Part shown: piece by piece, positions 16,684-25,576 of the stretch
Position numbering within the stretch: position 1 is the stretch's first letter
Layout of the letters: each line of letters starts with the position of its first letter
Source: an uncultured Clostridia bacterium
Lineage (GTDB): Bacteria > Bacillota > Clostridia > Christensenellales > Pumilibacteraceae
DNA: 64,000 nucleotides
Direction of reading: 5' to 3'
Assembly: GCA_934270565.1 (NCBI GenBank)
Contig: CAKQPR010000002.1
Coordinates: 1-64,000, forward strand
The notes under the pieces: model-generated
The model's database searches: none
Told to the model about the DNA's origin: nothing
What the model saw: only the letters and a program-made list of their open reading frames with translations
Translations under genes and position numbers: made by a program

Positions 16684-17832
16684 TTACCAGTTTTTGATAA
16701 AGTCGCCTATAACGTCACCGTAAGTTTTAGTTTCGACGTCCTCGCTCGCGAGTATCGAGCTCGAAGCAACGGTTTCACCGTCGCGTACAAGCCTGACAAC
16801 GCCTATCGGATCGCCCTTTTTAAGCGGCGCGGAAACCGAATAAAACTCGGTCGTTACTTCGCACTGCCCTCCGCCTTTCTTTCCGAACACGGCAAGGTCG
16901 CCCGCGGCGTAACCGCTTACTTCGCTCGTTTTACCGCCGTCCACAGTCGCCGCACCGTCGATTTTATCACCGGCGCAAACGTACTTCTTGCTTTCAAATC
17001 CCGCAAAGCCGTAATTGAAAAGCCCGCAAACCTGCGCATTACGCGTTTTAGAATCGGGAGCGCCCACAACCACGCAAACAAGGCGCGTATTACCGCGTTT
17101 TGCCGTAGCCGCAAGACAGGAAAGCGCTTCGGAAGTGAATCCGGTCTTTCCGCCGTCGCACCCCTCGTAAAAGCGTACAAGCTTATTCGTGTTGCTGAGT
17201 TGCGTTACTCTGCCGCTCGGATGAACGAAGTCGAACATCCACACGTTAGCGAATTCGAAAAAGTCCTTATGACCGATCAGTCTGCGGAACATAATCGCCG
17301 CGTCGCCCGCCGAACTGTATCCGTTCGGAGCGGGCAAACCCGTACAGTTGACGAAATTCGTATTTTCCATACCCCACGCGCCCGCCGTCGAATTCATTCT
17401 TTCCACGAACGCGGGAACGCTTCCCGAAATGTGCTCGGCAATCGCCACGCACGAATCGTTAGCCGAAGCCACGACGATACTTTTTATAAGTTCGCCGACT
17501 TTATAAGTCGAACCTGTGTCGAGAAAGGCTTGCGAACCGCCCATCGAAGTCGCGTATTCGCTCGCCGTTACATCATCGTCATAGCCGAGCCTTCCCGCTT
17601 CGATTTCCTCGAACGCAATATTAAGCGTCATTATCTTCACCATGCTGGCAATGGGAACGCGCTCGGTCGGGTTTTTTTCGGTAATTATCGTGCCCGATTC
17701 GGCGTCCATCAGCACTGCGGCTTTAGCTTTCGCCGCAAGCGGTTCTTCGGCGGTCGCAACTCTGACACCGGCGCTTACGATCGCTATCGCAACAAGCGCG
17801 CCTGCCAACAATACGGTTAAAAATTTTTTCAT
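16684..17832 (-). CDS. dacF: D-alanyl-D-alanine carboxypeptidase (DacF/PBP5-like, S11)
   Basis: Low-molecular-weight penicillin-binding protein that trims the terminal D-Ala of peptidoglycan stems. The N-terminal signal peptide ends near ATAEE (27-30). The S11 active-site motifs are S63-M-V-K66, S123-A-N125 and K229-T-G231, followed by a C-terminal beta-rich domain. No clear amphipathic membrane anchor is seen at the end (DFIKNW is short). Length of 382 residues is normal. ATG 17832 follows AGAGGTG. It lies beside spoIVB and a SpoIIM-like gene, which supports a sporulation (DacF-type) role, but a vegetative role is also possible. Confidence 0.88.
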   Translation of the reverse strand: MKKFLTVLLAGALVAIAIVSAGVRVATAEEPLAAKAKAAVLMDAESGTIITEKNPTERVPIASMVKIMTLNIAFEEIEAGRLGYDDDVTASEYATSMGGSQAFLDTGSTYKVGELIKSIVVASANDSCVAIAEHISGSVPAFVERMNSTAGAWGMENTNFVNCTGLPAPNGYSSAGDAAIMFRRLIGHKDFFEFANVWMFDFVHPSGRVTQLSNTNKLVRFYEGCDGGKTGFTSEALSCLAATAKRGNTRLVCVVVGAPDSKTRNAQVCGLFNYGFAGFESKKYVCAGDKIDGAATVDGGKTSEVSGYAAGDLAVFGKKGGGQCEVTTEFYSVSAPLKKGDPIGVVRLVRDGETVASSSILASEDVETKTYGDVIGDFIKNW

Positions 17833-17874
17833 TTTCGCACCTCTTTACGCCTAATTTGCGCGAAAATGCAAACA

Positions 17875-17904
17875 ATTATACGGTAAATCAGAAAATTACC
17901 GCAA
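17875..17904 (-). promoter_or_regulatory. Possible promoter of dacF
   Basis: Minus strand TTGCGG (17899-17904), 18-base spacer, TATAAT (17875-17880). The -10 is good and the -35 is weak. It overlaps the 3' end of the upstream gene. Confidence 0.5.
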
Positions 17905-18475
17905 TCAACGCGGAAAGCACGACCGTTTCGAGACACAACATGCACACATAGAAGGCGAACATTATCAGAACGGTGCGCGAAAGATCGTCAACGCATGAAA
18001 TTCCGTCGCGAAGCCGCTGATCGCAGCGCGAAACGTAAACCGCGCACGAAGAAACCGTAGCGAGTTCGGTTAACAAAAAAACCGCGTCGATAACGATCAG
18101 AAAAACGGACTTTATACCGCAGGCGGACGCTATTACCACGAGCGAAAAACCGCGCGTGTAGCCGCGATAAAAAACGCTCGCAAACGACAAAAGCGCGGTA
18201 AAGTCGTTATACGAGCAACCCCACATAAAAGCAAAAACGACCGCCGCTTCGACCGCCGACAAAATCGCGTACTTAGCCGCGCCGCAATCGCCGCGCACCC
18301 AAACGATCAGAATACCGCCTTCCTGTTCGAAATAGTCGCTCGGACAATCGAGTTTCACTCCCGCCGCAACGGATATTCCGACGGAAAATACGCACAAAAT
18401 CGCGCAAAACACGATATGCCCCGCATTTTTCGCAATAAATCTTTTCACGTCGCAAATCGCCCCGTAAACCCTCAT
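17888..18475 (-). CDS. Membrane protein, possible divergent SpoIIM
   Basis: 195 residues with four or five hydrophobic segments (about 18-40, 66-88, 108-138, 165-193). The layout resembles SpoIIM: an N-terminal helix, a core in which a Gly-rich FYRGYTRGFSLV stretch is followed by a Gly and a long helix (GIKSVFLIVIDAVFLL), and a last C-terminal helix. SpoIIM belongs to the SpoIID-M-P engulfment complex, and the position between spoIVB and dacF fits sporulation. The usual conserved PHG-type motif is absent, so this is a structural resemblance only. There is no clear ribosome-binding site before ATG 18475; it starts 45 bases after spoIVB. Confidence 0.4.
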   Translation of the reverse strand: MRVYGAICDVKRFIAKNAGHIVFCAILCVFSVGISVAAGVKLDCPSDYFEQEGGILIVWVRGDCGAAKYAILSAVEAAVVFAFMWGCSYNDFTALLSFASVFYRGYTRGFSLVVIASACGIKSVFLIVIDAVFLLTELATVSSCAVYVSRCDQRLRDGISCVDDLSRTVLIMFAFYVCMLCLETVVLSALIAVIF

Positions 18476-18520
18476 ATATTACGGTATTCGCGATAACTAC
18501 GGAATATGCGTCCGACTGTA

Positions 18521-19570
18521 CTAATCGGGTTTCAGCATATCGGCATAAATTCCGTATCCGCGCAGCGGGTCTGATACGAAAACGTGAGTGACGGCGCCTA
18601 CGATTTTGCCGTTCTGCACGATCGGACTGCCGCTCATTCCCTGCACGATACCCCCCGTAAGCGCAATAAGTCGCTCGTCCGTCACTTTTACAATCAAACC
18701 CTTTTCTTCCGCGCCTGCGGAAAAACCCGCTCGGGAAATTTCCACGTCGTAAAACTCGGTTTTACCGCTCACTTCCGATCTGATTTTCGCTCTGCCGTTC
18801 ACCACTTCGTCGCGCGTTCCCACGTCGTAAAGTACGCCTTCGGGATTGTCGAGCACACCGTAAAGCCCGCTTTTTTCGTTCTTCAGCGCCGTTCCGAGCT
18901 TTTCATTTCTCACAAGCGCGCCTTTAATCGACCCCGCTTTACCTCTGATTCCTTTCTCGATCCCGAGAATTTTCCCGCCGTAAACTTTCCCGCCCGTTAT
19001 AGCCGCACACTCGCCGCTTGCGGAATTCACGGGGTGTCCGAGCGCGGCAAAATGCCCGTCGTGCCGCGTAAAAACGATCGTGCCGAGACCCGAGATTTCC
19101 TCCTGAACCTCCGCACCGATTTTTAGCCTGCCGCTTACCCGTTCGATAAGCGGACTTACGGTTATTTCGATCGTTTCACCCGAACGCTCAACCCCGAACG
19201 TAAACGAATACTTGCTTTCGTCTCTGTTAAGCGCTTCGCCGAGCTCGTATGACGAACGAACCCGCTCACCGTCAACCGAAAAAATCCTGTCGCCTTCTCT
19301 TAAATCGCTTTTAAGCGTCGCAAGTCCCGCTTCGGTCGAAACCGCCCCGAACCGCGAAATAATCACGCCATCGATATCGAGCGTAAACCCCACGATCTGC
19401 CCGCCGATATAAACCTTGTTTCTGTCCTCTTCATAAGCCCCCGCAACCTCTTCGGCACGTCCTCCGCCCGAAAGCGGCGAAGCAAACGCAGTCATGCTCG
19501 GCTCGATCATACAGACCGCCGACAAGCATATAAGTAACAAAAAAAGCAATACGTATCTTAATTTCTTCAC
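18521..19570 (-). CDS. spoIVB: SpoIVB serine peptidase (S55)
   Basis: Forespore-secreted protease that starts the sigma-K checkpoint by acting in the intermembrane space. The order is an N-terminal membrane/signal segment (about 5-30), a PDZ domain (about 62-140, with LREGDRIFSVDGE) and the S55 peptidase domain. Its triad can be placed at His179 (ALGHP), Asp298 (KVTDERL) and Ser313 (QGMSGSPI), with the spacing of known SpoIVB. The start is GTG at 19570 after GGGAG. A sigma-G-like pair (CGCATA at 19610-19615 and AAACTAA at 19585-19591, minus strand) may drive it, but that is weak. It follows recN as in other Firmicutes, but spo0A does not follow it here. Confidence 0.95.
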   Translation of the reverse strand: MKKLRYVLLFLLLICLSAVCMIEPSMTAFASPLSGGGRAEEVAGAYEEDRNKVYIGGQIVGFTLDIDGVIISRFGAVSTEAGLATLKSDLREGDRIFSVDGERVRSSYELGEALNRDESKYSFTFGVERSGETIEITVSPLIERVSGRLKIGAEVQEEISGLGTIVFTRHDGHFAALGHPVNSASGECAAITGGKVYGGKILGIEKGIRGKAGSIKGALVRNEKLGTALKNEKSGLYGVLDNPEGVLYDVGTRDEVVNGRAKIRSEVSGKTEFYDVEISRAGFSAGAEEKGLIVKVTDERLIALTGGIVQGMSGSPIVQNGKIVGAVTHVFVSDPLRGYGIYADMLKPD

Positions 19571-19615
19571 CGTTCTCTCCCGTTTTAGTTTTTGCCAAAC
19601 GCCGCTAAATATGCG

Positions 19616-19645
19616 AAAAGACGCCGTCCGTTGTCGAACGACGTC
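19616..19645 (-). terminator. Probable terminator between recN and spoIVB
   Basis: GACGCCGT (19620-19627) pairs with ACGACGTC (19638-19645) with one mismatch. The minus strand continues into TTTTCG. It would separate the vegetative operon from spoIVB. Confidence 0.55.
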
Positions 19646-19674
19646 ATAAGTTTGATTTTTATTTTAAGGCTTAG

Positions 19675-21372
19675 TTATAACGATTTTTTATAGTTGTCAC
19701 ACCATTCTTTAAGCTCGGCGGCGTTGGTTTCGGCTTGAGCGGTAATGTCCCTTCCTCCCGAAAGCCGTGCGATTTCGCCTATCTTTTCGTTTTCGTCAAG
19801 CTCGCATACTCGCGTGTAAGTCTGTCCGTCGGCGGTATATTTGTCGATAAAGAAATGCGCGTCTGCCATCGCGGCTATCTGCGGCAGATGCGTTACGCAG
19901 AGAAGCTGATGCGTTCTCGACAATCTCGCGAGTTTTTTTGCGACTTCCTGTCCGACTTTTCCGCTGATACCCGTATCAATTTCGTCAAAAATCACGGTCG
20001 GCACGTCGTCCTCACCGGACGAAACGACCTTGAGCGCAAGCATAAGTCTCGACAGCTCGCCGCCCGAAATAATCTTCACAAGCGGTTTGAGTGGCTGACC
20101 GAGGTTCGGACTTAAATAGAATTCAACCGCGTCCATCCCCTTCGTCGAAACGAATTTTTCACAGTCGTTACGATCCGGAAAATCGGAAAATTCGACTTTG
20201 AACACCGCTTGCGGCATACCGAGCTCGCCGAGTTCCGACATAACGGAATTTTCCATTTTCAAAGCGGCGGCTTTTCTCTCCTCCGAAATTTTACGCGACA
20301 GCTCGTAAATCCGATCGAGAAACTCCTTTTTGCGTTTCACGAGTTTTTCGAAGAGTTCGTCGGCGTTTTCGACCTCGTCGATTTTCTTTACAAGCTCCTC
20401 GCGATAAGCGGCAACCGATTTCGCATCGCCGTATTTTCGCGTTATGTTTCTGACGACCTCGAGTCGCTTTTCGATCTTATCCAACGCGTCGTCCGAAAAA
20501 TCAAGCGAATCTGTTTCGTCCTCGATTTCGGACAAAACGTCGTCCGCTTCGACCGCAACGGAATGAAGCCGTTCCGCCCATGAGGAATATTTCTCGTCGT
20601 ACTGCGCCACGGACTGAATCGACCTGATCGCCTGCGACAGAAGCTCCGCGACGTTGCCTTCCTCGTCCTCTCCGAGCGCGTTCGCCGAAGCGGACAACGC
20701 CGACATTACTTTTTCGGAAGAAAGGAGCTTTTTGCGTGCGGCAACGAGTTCGTCCTCCTCGCCCTCTTTTACCTTCGCCTTGTCGATTTCGGCAAGTCTG
20801 AATTTATATACGTCGAGATCGCGCTCGCGTTTAGCCGCGTCCCCGATTTCCTCGATTTTTCCGAGCGTTTCACGGTACTCGCTTACTGCAGAATTCAAAC
20901 TTGCGAGCGGCTCCGAAATCGCTTTTCTCGCGAAATAATCTACCGTTTTAATATGATTTGCAACGACGGCAAGCGACTGATGCTCGTTCTGTCCGCAAAC
21001 GTCCAGAAGATGAGAACCGAACTTTTTCAGAGACGAAAGAGTTACCGAACGCCCATTGACTTTTATGTCGTTTCTGCCGTCGGCGTTGAATTTACGCGTG
21101 ATTATAACGTCCTCGTCGCCGTCATCGAGATAGTCGGCAAACACGGCTTTCCCGTCTCCGAAAAGCGAGAAAACACCCTCGACGAAACCCGATTCCGTGC
21201 CGTAGCGAAGCATCGTTTTGTCGTATTTTCCGCCGGTAAGCAACATAATACAGTCGATCAGAATTGACTTGCCCGCGCCTGTTTCGCCGCTTAAAATATT
21301 AAGTTTTTCGCCGAATTCGAGCGACAGCGACGACGCCAGCGCGAAATTCTTTACGGTGAGCGATCTTATCAT
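19675..21372 (-). CDS. recN: DNA repair protein RecN
   Basis: SMC-like ATPase that acts early at DNA double-strand breaks. The Walker A motif GETGAGKS is at about 32-39, a long coiled-coil with head-to-head spacing runs through about 150-360, the ABC signature is ISGGELSRLMLA, and the Walker B is PTVIFDEIDTG. Length of 565 residues is normal. ATG 21372 lies 6 bases after the argR stop with no good ribosome-binding site, so coupling is likely. The neighbours (argR before, spoIVB after) match the classic Firmicute order. Confidence 0.97.
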   Translation of the reverse strand: MIRSLTVKNFALASSLSLEFGEKLNILSGETGAGKSILIDCIMLLTGGKYDKTMLRYGTESGFVEGVFSLFGDGKAVFADYLDDGDEDVIITRKFNADGRNDIKVNGRSVTLSSLKKFGSHLLDVCGQNEHQSLAVVANHIKTVDYFARKAISEPLASLNSAVSEYRETLGKIEEIGDAAKRERDLDVYKFRLAEIDKAKVKEGEEDELVAARKKLLSSEKVMSALSASANALGEDEEGNVAELLSQAIRSIQSVAQYDEKYSSWAERLHSVAVEADDVLSEIEDETDSLDFSDDALDKIEKRLEVVRNITRKYGDAKSVAAYREELVKKIDEVENADELFEKLVKRKKEFLDRIYELSRKISEERKAAALKMENSVMSELGELGMPQAVFKVEFSDFPDRNDCEKFVSTKGMDAVEFYLSPNLGQPLKPLVKIISGGELSRLMLALKVVSSGEDDVPTVIFDEIDTGISGKVGQEVAKKLARLSRTHQLLCVTHLPQIAAMADAHFFIDKYTADGQTYTRVCELDENEKIGEIARLSGGRDITAQAETNAAELKEWCDNYKKSL

Positions 21373-21378
21373 AAGTCA

Positions 21379-21831
21379 TCAGTTGTGAGCAAGCTCGCGA
21401 AGCTGCTCGGTAAGTCTTAATGCGCTCTCGGTGTCATGGAGTACGGCTATCGTCGTGTCGTCGCCCGAAACGCACCCGAGAACGTAAGGATTTTTCATTC
21501 TGTCTATCATGTTCCCGGCAACGTTTCCGCTTCCGGTAAGCATTTTTACAACCACGATATTGTTGGCGCTATCCGCAGAAACGAATGAATTTCGGAACAT
21601 TTCGGTAAAACGCGACACAACCGCGCCTTCGCTTTTTTCGCTCGCGTAATGGTTTTTCTTGCCGTCGGCGCTCGTCTTAATCAGCCCGAGCTCTTTTATA
21701 TCGCGCGAAACGGTAGCCTGCGTTACGGCAAAGCCTTCCGCGTTGAGCCGCGCGGCGAGCTCTTCCTGCGTGCCGATCGCTTCTTTTGCAATAAGGTCGA
21801 GTATCTTTTGCTGTCTTAAATTCCTTGTCAT
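21379..21831 (-). CDS. argR: Arginine repressor ArgR
   Basis: Hexameric regulator of arginine metabolism. The N-terminal winged helix (QQKILDLIAKEAIGTQEELA, then TQATVSRDIKELGL) binds ARG boxes. The C-terminal oligomerisation and arginine-binding domain includes GCVSGDDTTIAVL. I placed the start at ATG 21831 (150 residues), which has GAGGAG 5 bases upstream and overlaps the nadK stop as ATGA; upstream in-frame codons lie inside nadK. It lies in the recN operon. The AhrC/ArgR subtype cannot be distinguished. Confidence 0.95.
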   Translation of the reverse strand: MTRNLRQQKILDLIAKEAIGTQEELAARLNAEGFAVTQATVSRDIKELGLIKTSADGKKNHYASEKSEGAVVSRFTEMFRNSFVSADSANNIVVVKMLTGSGNVAGNMIDRMKNPYVLGCVSGDDTTIAVLHDTESALRLTEQLRELAHN

Positions 21832-22667
21832 TGTTTCTCCTCGTCGGTGACGCTCCACTTATTCAGCTTACCGAGCAACTTTCCGTAAAATCCGTGCTCG
21901 CGAAGCCGAACGAATTTCGCCGAAACTTCGTTTTTTATCACGCGCACCGAATCTCCGTTCAGTCTCGCGCATTCAATTCCGTCCACAACGAGCGAACATT
22001 CGCCGTGCGGCTTAATCGTAACGCAATCGTTTTCGGATACAACGAGCGGCCGCGAATGCAGAGAGTGCGAATTGATAGGCGTAAGGATAAACGCGCCTAC
22101 CCCCGGGCACAAAATCGACCCGCCCGCGGAAAGCGAATACGCCGTAGACCCCGTGGGCGTTGCCACTATATAACCGTCCGAATGAAATCTGTCGGCAAAT
22201 TCGTCGTTGACGTATACGTCCGTTTCGAGAATTCTCGACTGCGGCAAGCGGGAAATCACCACGTCGTTAAGCGCCGCAAAACTCTTACCTACCGCTTCGG
22301 CTCGTAAAAGCGCTCGCGATTCGAGCGTGAAATTGCCGTCGATAAGAGCGGTAATCGCTTCGTCGAGCTTGTCCGGCTCTTCTTCGGCTAAAAAACCGAC
22401 GTGCCCGAGATTGATACCCATAACGGGAACGTCGTATTCGGCGCAGACTTTTGCCACTTTAAGAACCGTTCCGTCCCCGCCCGCCGTTATCATAAAGTCG
22501 AAACCTTGCGGACAATCGATCGAAAAGTATTCCGCGCAGTCGATTTCTCTCCTTAATTCGTCCGTAACCGCGGCGCGAACGCCTCGCTCCGAAAGCGCGG
22601 CAAGTATCTTACGCGTTACGGCAAGATCGCTGTCTTTGAATTTGTTTGTATAAACGGCGACTTTCAT
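21828..22667 (-). CDS. nadK: NAD kinase
   Basis: Phosphorylates NAD to NADP in the cytoplasm. The diagnostic GGDGT is at 63-67, with NLGHVGFL and the ATPTGSTAYSLSAGG segment that binds NAD. Length is 279 residues, within the normal range. ATG 22667 has GGAG 5 bases upstream. The tlyA homologue that often sits between dxs and nadK in Firmicutes is absent. Confidence 0.96.
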   Translation of the reverse strand: MKVAVYTNKFKDSDLAVTRKILAALSERGVRAAVTDELRREIDCAEYFSIDCPQGFDFMITAGGDGTVLKVAKVCAEYDVPVMGINLGHVGFLAEEEPDKLDEAITALIDGNFTLESRALLRAEAVGKSFAALNDVVISRLPQSRILETDVYVNDEFADRFHSDGYIVATPTGSTAYSLSAGGSILCPGVGAFILTPINSHSLHSRPLVVSENDCVTIKPHGECSLVVDGIECARLNGDSVRVIKNEVSAKFVRLREHGFYGKLLGKLNKWSVTDEEKQ

Positions 22668-22709
22668 TTCTTCTCCGAGTTTTTCTTAATTATACAACAA
22701 TATTTATAA

Positions 22710-24527
22710 TTATACAACCGTTTTCAACGTTTTTGCGATAATATCGGCGATATTTTTCGCCGTAAGACCGTTATTTTCCGCGGCAACGGCACCGTCAAGC
22801 GTTTTCGCGCGGTCGAAATCGTACCCGAGCCGCACGATTTTCGCCTTCGATCCCGCTTCCGTCAGATATACGAGAACCCTTTCTCCGAAACCGCCCGTTT
22901 TCACTCCGTCCTCGACGGTGATTATCAGTTTAGCGTCGCGAATTTCGTTAAGCGTCGTTTTGTCGAGCGGCTGAATAACGCGCGCCGAAATCACGTTTGC
23001 CTCACCCGCGCTCATCGCCGCGTCAAGCGCACGGTTTCCTGCGGCAATAACGTAAACGCCGTTATCCGACCGCTTCAGATATTCCCAAGTCGGAGCGAAA
23101 TCGGTTTCAGGGTAATCGGTGAAATAATTTTTCGGATAGCGTATAGCGAGCGGCGCGTCGAAATCCAGCGAAAAATCGATCATTTTATTGAATTCCGCGC
23201 CGTCTTTCGGTTGCAGAACGGTAAGATCGGGCATCGCCGCAAGATACGACAGATCAAAAAGCCCCTGATGAGTTTCGCCGTCCTTATCGACGTAACCGGC
23301 GTGATCGATCAGAAACGTTACGGGCAGACGATTAAGGCAAACGTCGTGCATGATCTGATCGTAAGCGCGTTGCAAAAACGTGGAATAAACCGCAAAATAC
23401 GGTTTCATGCCCGCTTTCGCAAGCCCCGCGCAAAGCGAAACCGCGTGTTGCTCGGCAATTCCCACGTCGAAAAACCTGTCGGGAAACGCTTCGCCGAACG
23501 CCGCTGTTCCCGTTCCGTCGGACATAGCCGCGGTAACCGCGACAACGCGTTTATCGCGCTCCGCGATCCTTTTAAGCGCAGGCGAAACGCACGAAGCGTA
23601 ACTTACACCGTCACTCGCTCCCTCGGGGCTCACCCCGTGATAGCGGCTCGGGTCGCGGCTCACGCGCTCGACGCCCTTCCCCTTCTCCGTGATAACGTGG
23701 AGGATTGCGGGTTTCGGATAATTTTTCAGTTTGCCGAGCACGTCCACCAGAAGCGCCACGTCGTGACCGTCGATCGGTCCGTAATACTTCACGCCGAGAT
23801 CCTCGAAAATCTTGTTCGGGATAATCAGACTTTTGAAATCTTCTTTCGTTTTGTCGAGGAACTTAACGAGCCTGTTTCCGAAAAACGGCAGACCCCGCAC
23901 GGCACGTTTTACGTTCCGTTTAAGCGCGGCGTACTTCTTACTAAGACGAAGTTTCGAAAGGTATTCGGAGAACGACCCCACGTTTTCGGAAATAGACATC
24001 TTATTGTCGTTCAGAACGACGAGCATTTTCGTCTTATGCGAACCTATGTCGTTAAGCGCTTCGAACGCCATACCGCCCGTAAACGCTCCGTCGCCTATCA
24101 CCGAAACCACGTTATAATCTTCGTTTTTAAGATCACGGGCGCGAGCCATTCCGAGTCCGAGCGAAAGCGATGTCGAGCTGTGTCCGGTCGTGAAATGATC
24201 GTGCTCGCTTTCCTTGGCGTTCGGAAATCCCGTCACACCCTCGTCGGTACGGAGCGCGGCGAAAGCGTCTCTTCGACCCGTGATGATTTTATGCGTGTAA
24301 GACTGATGCCCGACGTCGAAAATAATCTTATCGTCGGGCGAGTCGAAAACGTAATGGAGCGCGACGGTAAGCTCGACCGCGCCGAGGTTAGACGACAAAT
24401 GCCCGCCGCGTTTTTCCACGACGGAAAGAATGTACTCGCGAACTTCGCGCGAATATATCGCAAGCTCGCTGACCGTAAGTTTTTTAAGGTCGGCGGGGCT
24501 GTTCACTTGTTCAAGCAGTCTCGACAA
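22710..24527 (-). CDS. dxs: 1-deoxy-D-xylulose-5-phosphate synthase
   Basis: First enzyme of the MEP isoprenoid pathway; condenses pyruvate and glyceraldehyde 3-phosphate using thiamine diphosphate. The TPP motif runs from GDGAFTGGMAFEALND to NDNKMSIS. The pyrimidine-domain segment FFDVGIAEQHAV and a C-terminal transketolase domain are present. The most likely start is TTG 24527 (605 residues), with CGGAG 5 bases upstream and 10 bases after the ispA stop; a TTG at 24563 would run into ispA. It follows ispA, linking supply of isoprenoid units to chain synthesis. Confidence 0.96.
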   Translation of the reverse strand: MSRLLEQVNSPADLKKLTVSELAIYSREVREYILSVVEKRGGHLSSNLGAVELTVALHYVFDSPDDKIIFDVGHQSYTHKIITGRRDAFAALRTDEGVTGFPNAKESEHDHFTTGHSSTSLSLGLGMARARDLKNEDYNVVSVIGDGAFTGGMAFEALNDIGSHKTKMLVVLNDNKMSISENVGSFSEYLSKLRLSKKYAALKRNVKRAVRGLPFFGNRLVKFLDKTKEDFKSLIIPNKIFEDLGVKYYGPIDGHDVALLVDVLGKLKNYPKPAILHVITEKGKGVERVSRDPSRYHGVSPEGASDGVSYASCVSPALKRIAERDKRVVAVTAAMSDGTGTAAFGEAFPDRFFDVGIAEQHAVSLCAGLAKAGMKPYFAVYSTFLQRAYDQIMHDVCLNRLPVTFLIDHAGYVDKDGETHQGLFDLSYLAAMPDLTVLQPKDGAEFNKMIDFSLDFDAPLAIRYPKNYFTDYPETDFAPTWEYLKRSDNGVYVIAAGNRALDAAMSAGEANVISARVIQPLDKTTLNEIRDAKLIITVEDGVKTGGFGERVLVYLTEAGSKAKIVRLGYDFDRAKTLDGAVAAENNGLTAKNIADIIAKTLKTVV

Positions 24528-24537
24528 TTTAACTCCG

Positions 24538-25371
24538 TTAACGTTTTCTGTTCTTTGCGGCAAGCGTAAAGCGCTTGAAAAAGTCAGTGTCAGCGTTCAC
24601 CTTATTCAAATAATCTATCGCCGCAGCGGTATACTCTCCGAGCCGCTTGACGGCGGTTTCTTTGCCGCAGACCGTCACGAGCGAGCAGATTTCGCCGTCG
24701 TCGTCCAGAATGTCGTCCGCGATCTGGAACGCTATCCCGAAAGCTTCGGCGAACCCGAGCATATTTTTAACGTCGTTTTCCGACCCGCCGCCGAGAATCG
24801 CGCCCGCGCCGACCGCCGCTTCGATAAGCGCGCAGGTCTTTCCGCGAAAAACGTCCGTTACGGCGAGCTCGTCGCCTTTCGATTCCGAAAATCTGAGATC
24901 GCGAACCTGTCCGCTTATAAGCCCGTCCGCGCCGACTTTATCCGCGAAAAGTTTCGCCGCAGCAAAATGCTCACGCGAAAAACCGCCGATTTCGATCGAT
25001 TTCAGTATCAGACGGAACGATTCCGATAAAAGCGCGTCGCCTGTAAGAATCGCTATATCCTCGCCGAATTTTTTATGCGAAGTAAGCATACCTCGCCGAT
25101 AGTCGTCGTTGTCCATGCTCGGCAAATCGTCGTGCACCAGCGAATAAACGTGCAGACACTCCACGGCGGCGGCGAAAGTCATAACGCTTTCGTCCGCCTC
25201 CTTTCCGAACGCTTCCGCGGCGGCGATAAGCATGACGGGGCGTATACGTTTGCCGCCCGAAAACAGGCTGTAACGCATGGCTTCGGCTAAAATCGGCTCG
25301 CTACGGAAACCGTCCGCAACTTCGCGTAAATAATTCTCGAACCGCGTTTTAATTTCGTCGAATCTTTCCAT
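24538..25371 (-). CDS. ispA: Farnesyl/geranyl diphosphate synthase
   Basis: Prenyl transferase that joins isopentenyl diphosphate units for quinone and undecaprenyl precursors. The first Asp-rich motif is in HDDLPSMDND and the second in QIADDILDDDG; the FSGGKRIRP motif near residue 37 binds diphosphate. Length of 277 residues is normal for IspA. The start ATG overlaps the xseB stop (TGATG), so translation is coupled. Chain length cannot be told for certain. Confidence 0.93.
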   Translation of the reverse strand: MERFDEIKTRFENYLREVADGFRSEPILAEAMRYSLFSGGKRIRPVMLIAAAEAFGKEADESVMTFAAAVECLHVYSLVHDDLPSMDNDDYRRGMLTSHKKFGEDIAILTGDALLSESFRLILKSIEIGGFSREHFAAAKLFADKVGADGLISGQVRDLRFSESKGDELAVTDVFRGKTCALIEAAVGAGAILGGGSENDVKNMLGFAEAFGIAFQIADDILDDDGEICSLVTVCGKETAVKRLGEYTAAAIDYLNKVNADTDFFKRFTLAAKNRKR

Positions 25372-25574
25372 CAGTCGGCGTCCTTCAACAGTTCGTCCAT
25401 ATCCCCGCTTGCGGACGTAATTCTGCCTTTGTATTCTTTGAGCGCGGTTATACAGTCCTTCGTGAGCGCCACGCCGCTTTCAAAAAGCGCCACGCTCTCG
25501 TCAAGCGTAACGTCGCCTTTTTCGAGTTTTTCGACAAGCTTTTCGAGCTCGGCAAGTTTCTTTTCGTAATCCAT
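25371..25574 (-). CDS. xseB: Exodeoxyribonuclease VII small subunit
   Basis: 67-residue helical subunit that assembles on XseA. The pattern FEKKLAELEKLVEKLEKGDVTLDESVALFE-type is clear (here from YEKKLAELEKLV onwards), followed by the GVALTKDC segment. ATG 25574 has AAGGAG 5 bases upstream. It lies 2 bases after xseA and overlaps ispA, as in most Firmicutes. Confidence 0.94.
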   Translation of the reverse strand: MDYEKKLAELEKLVEKLEKGDVTLDESVALFESGVALTKDCITALKEYKGRITSASGDMDELLKDAD

Positions 25575-25576
25575 AA

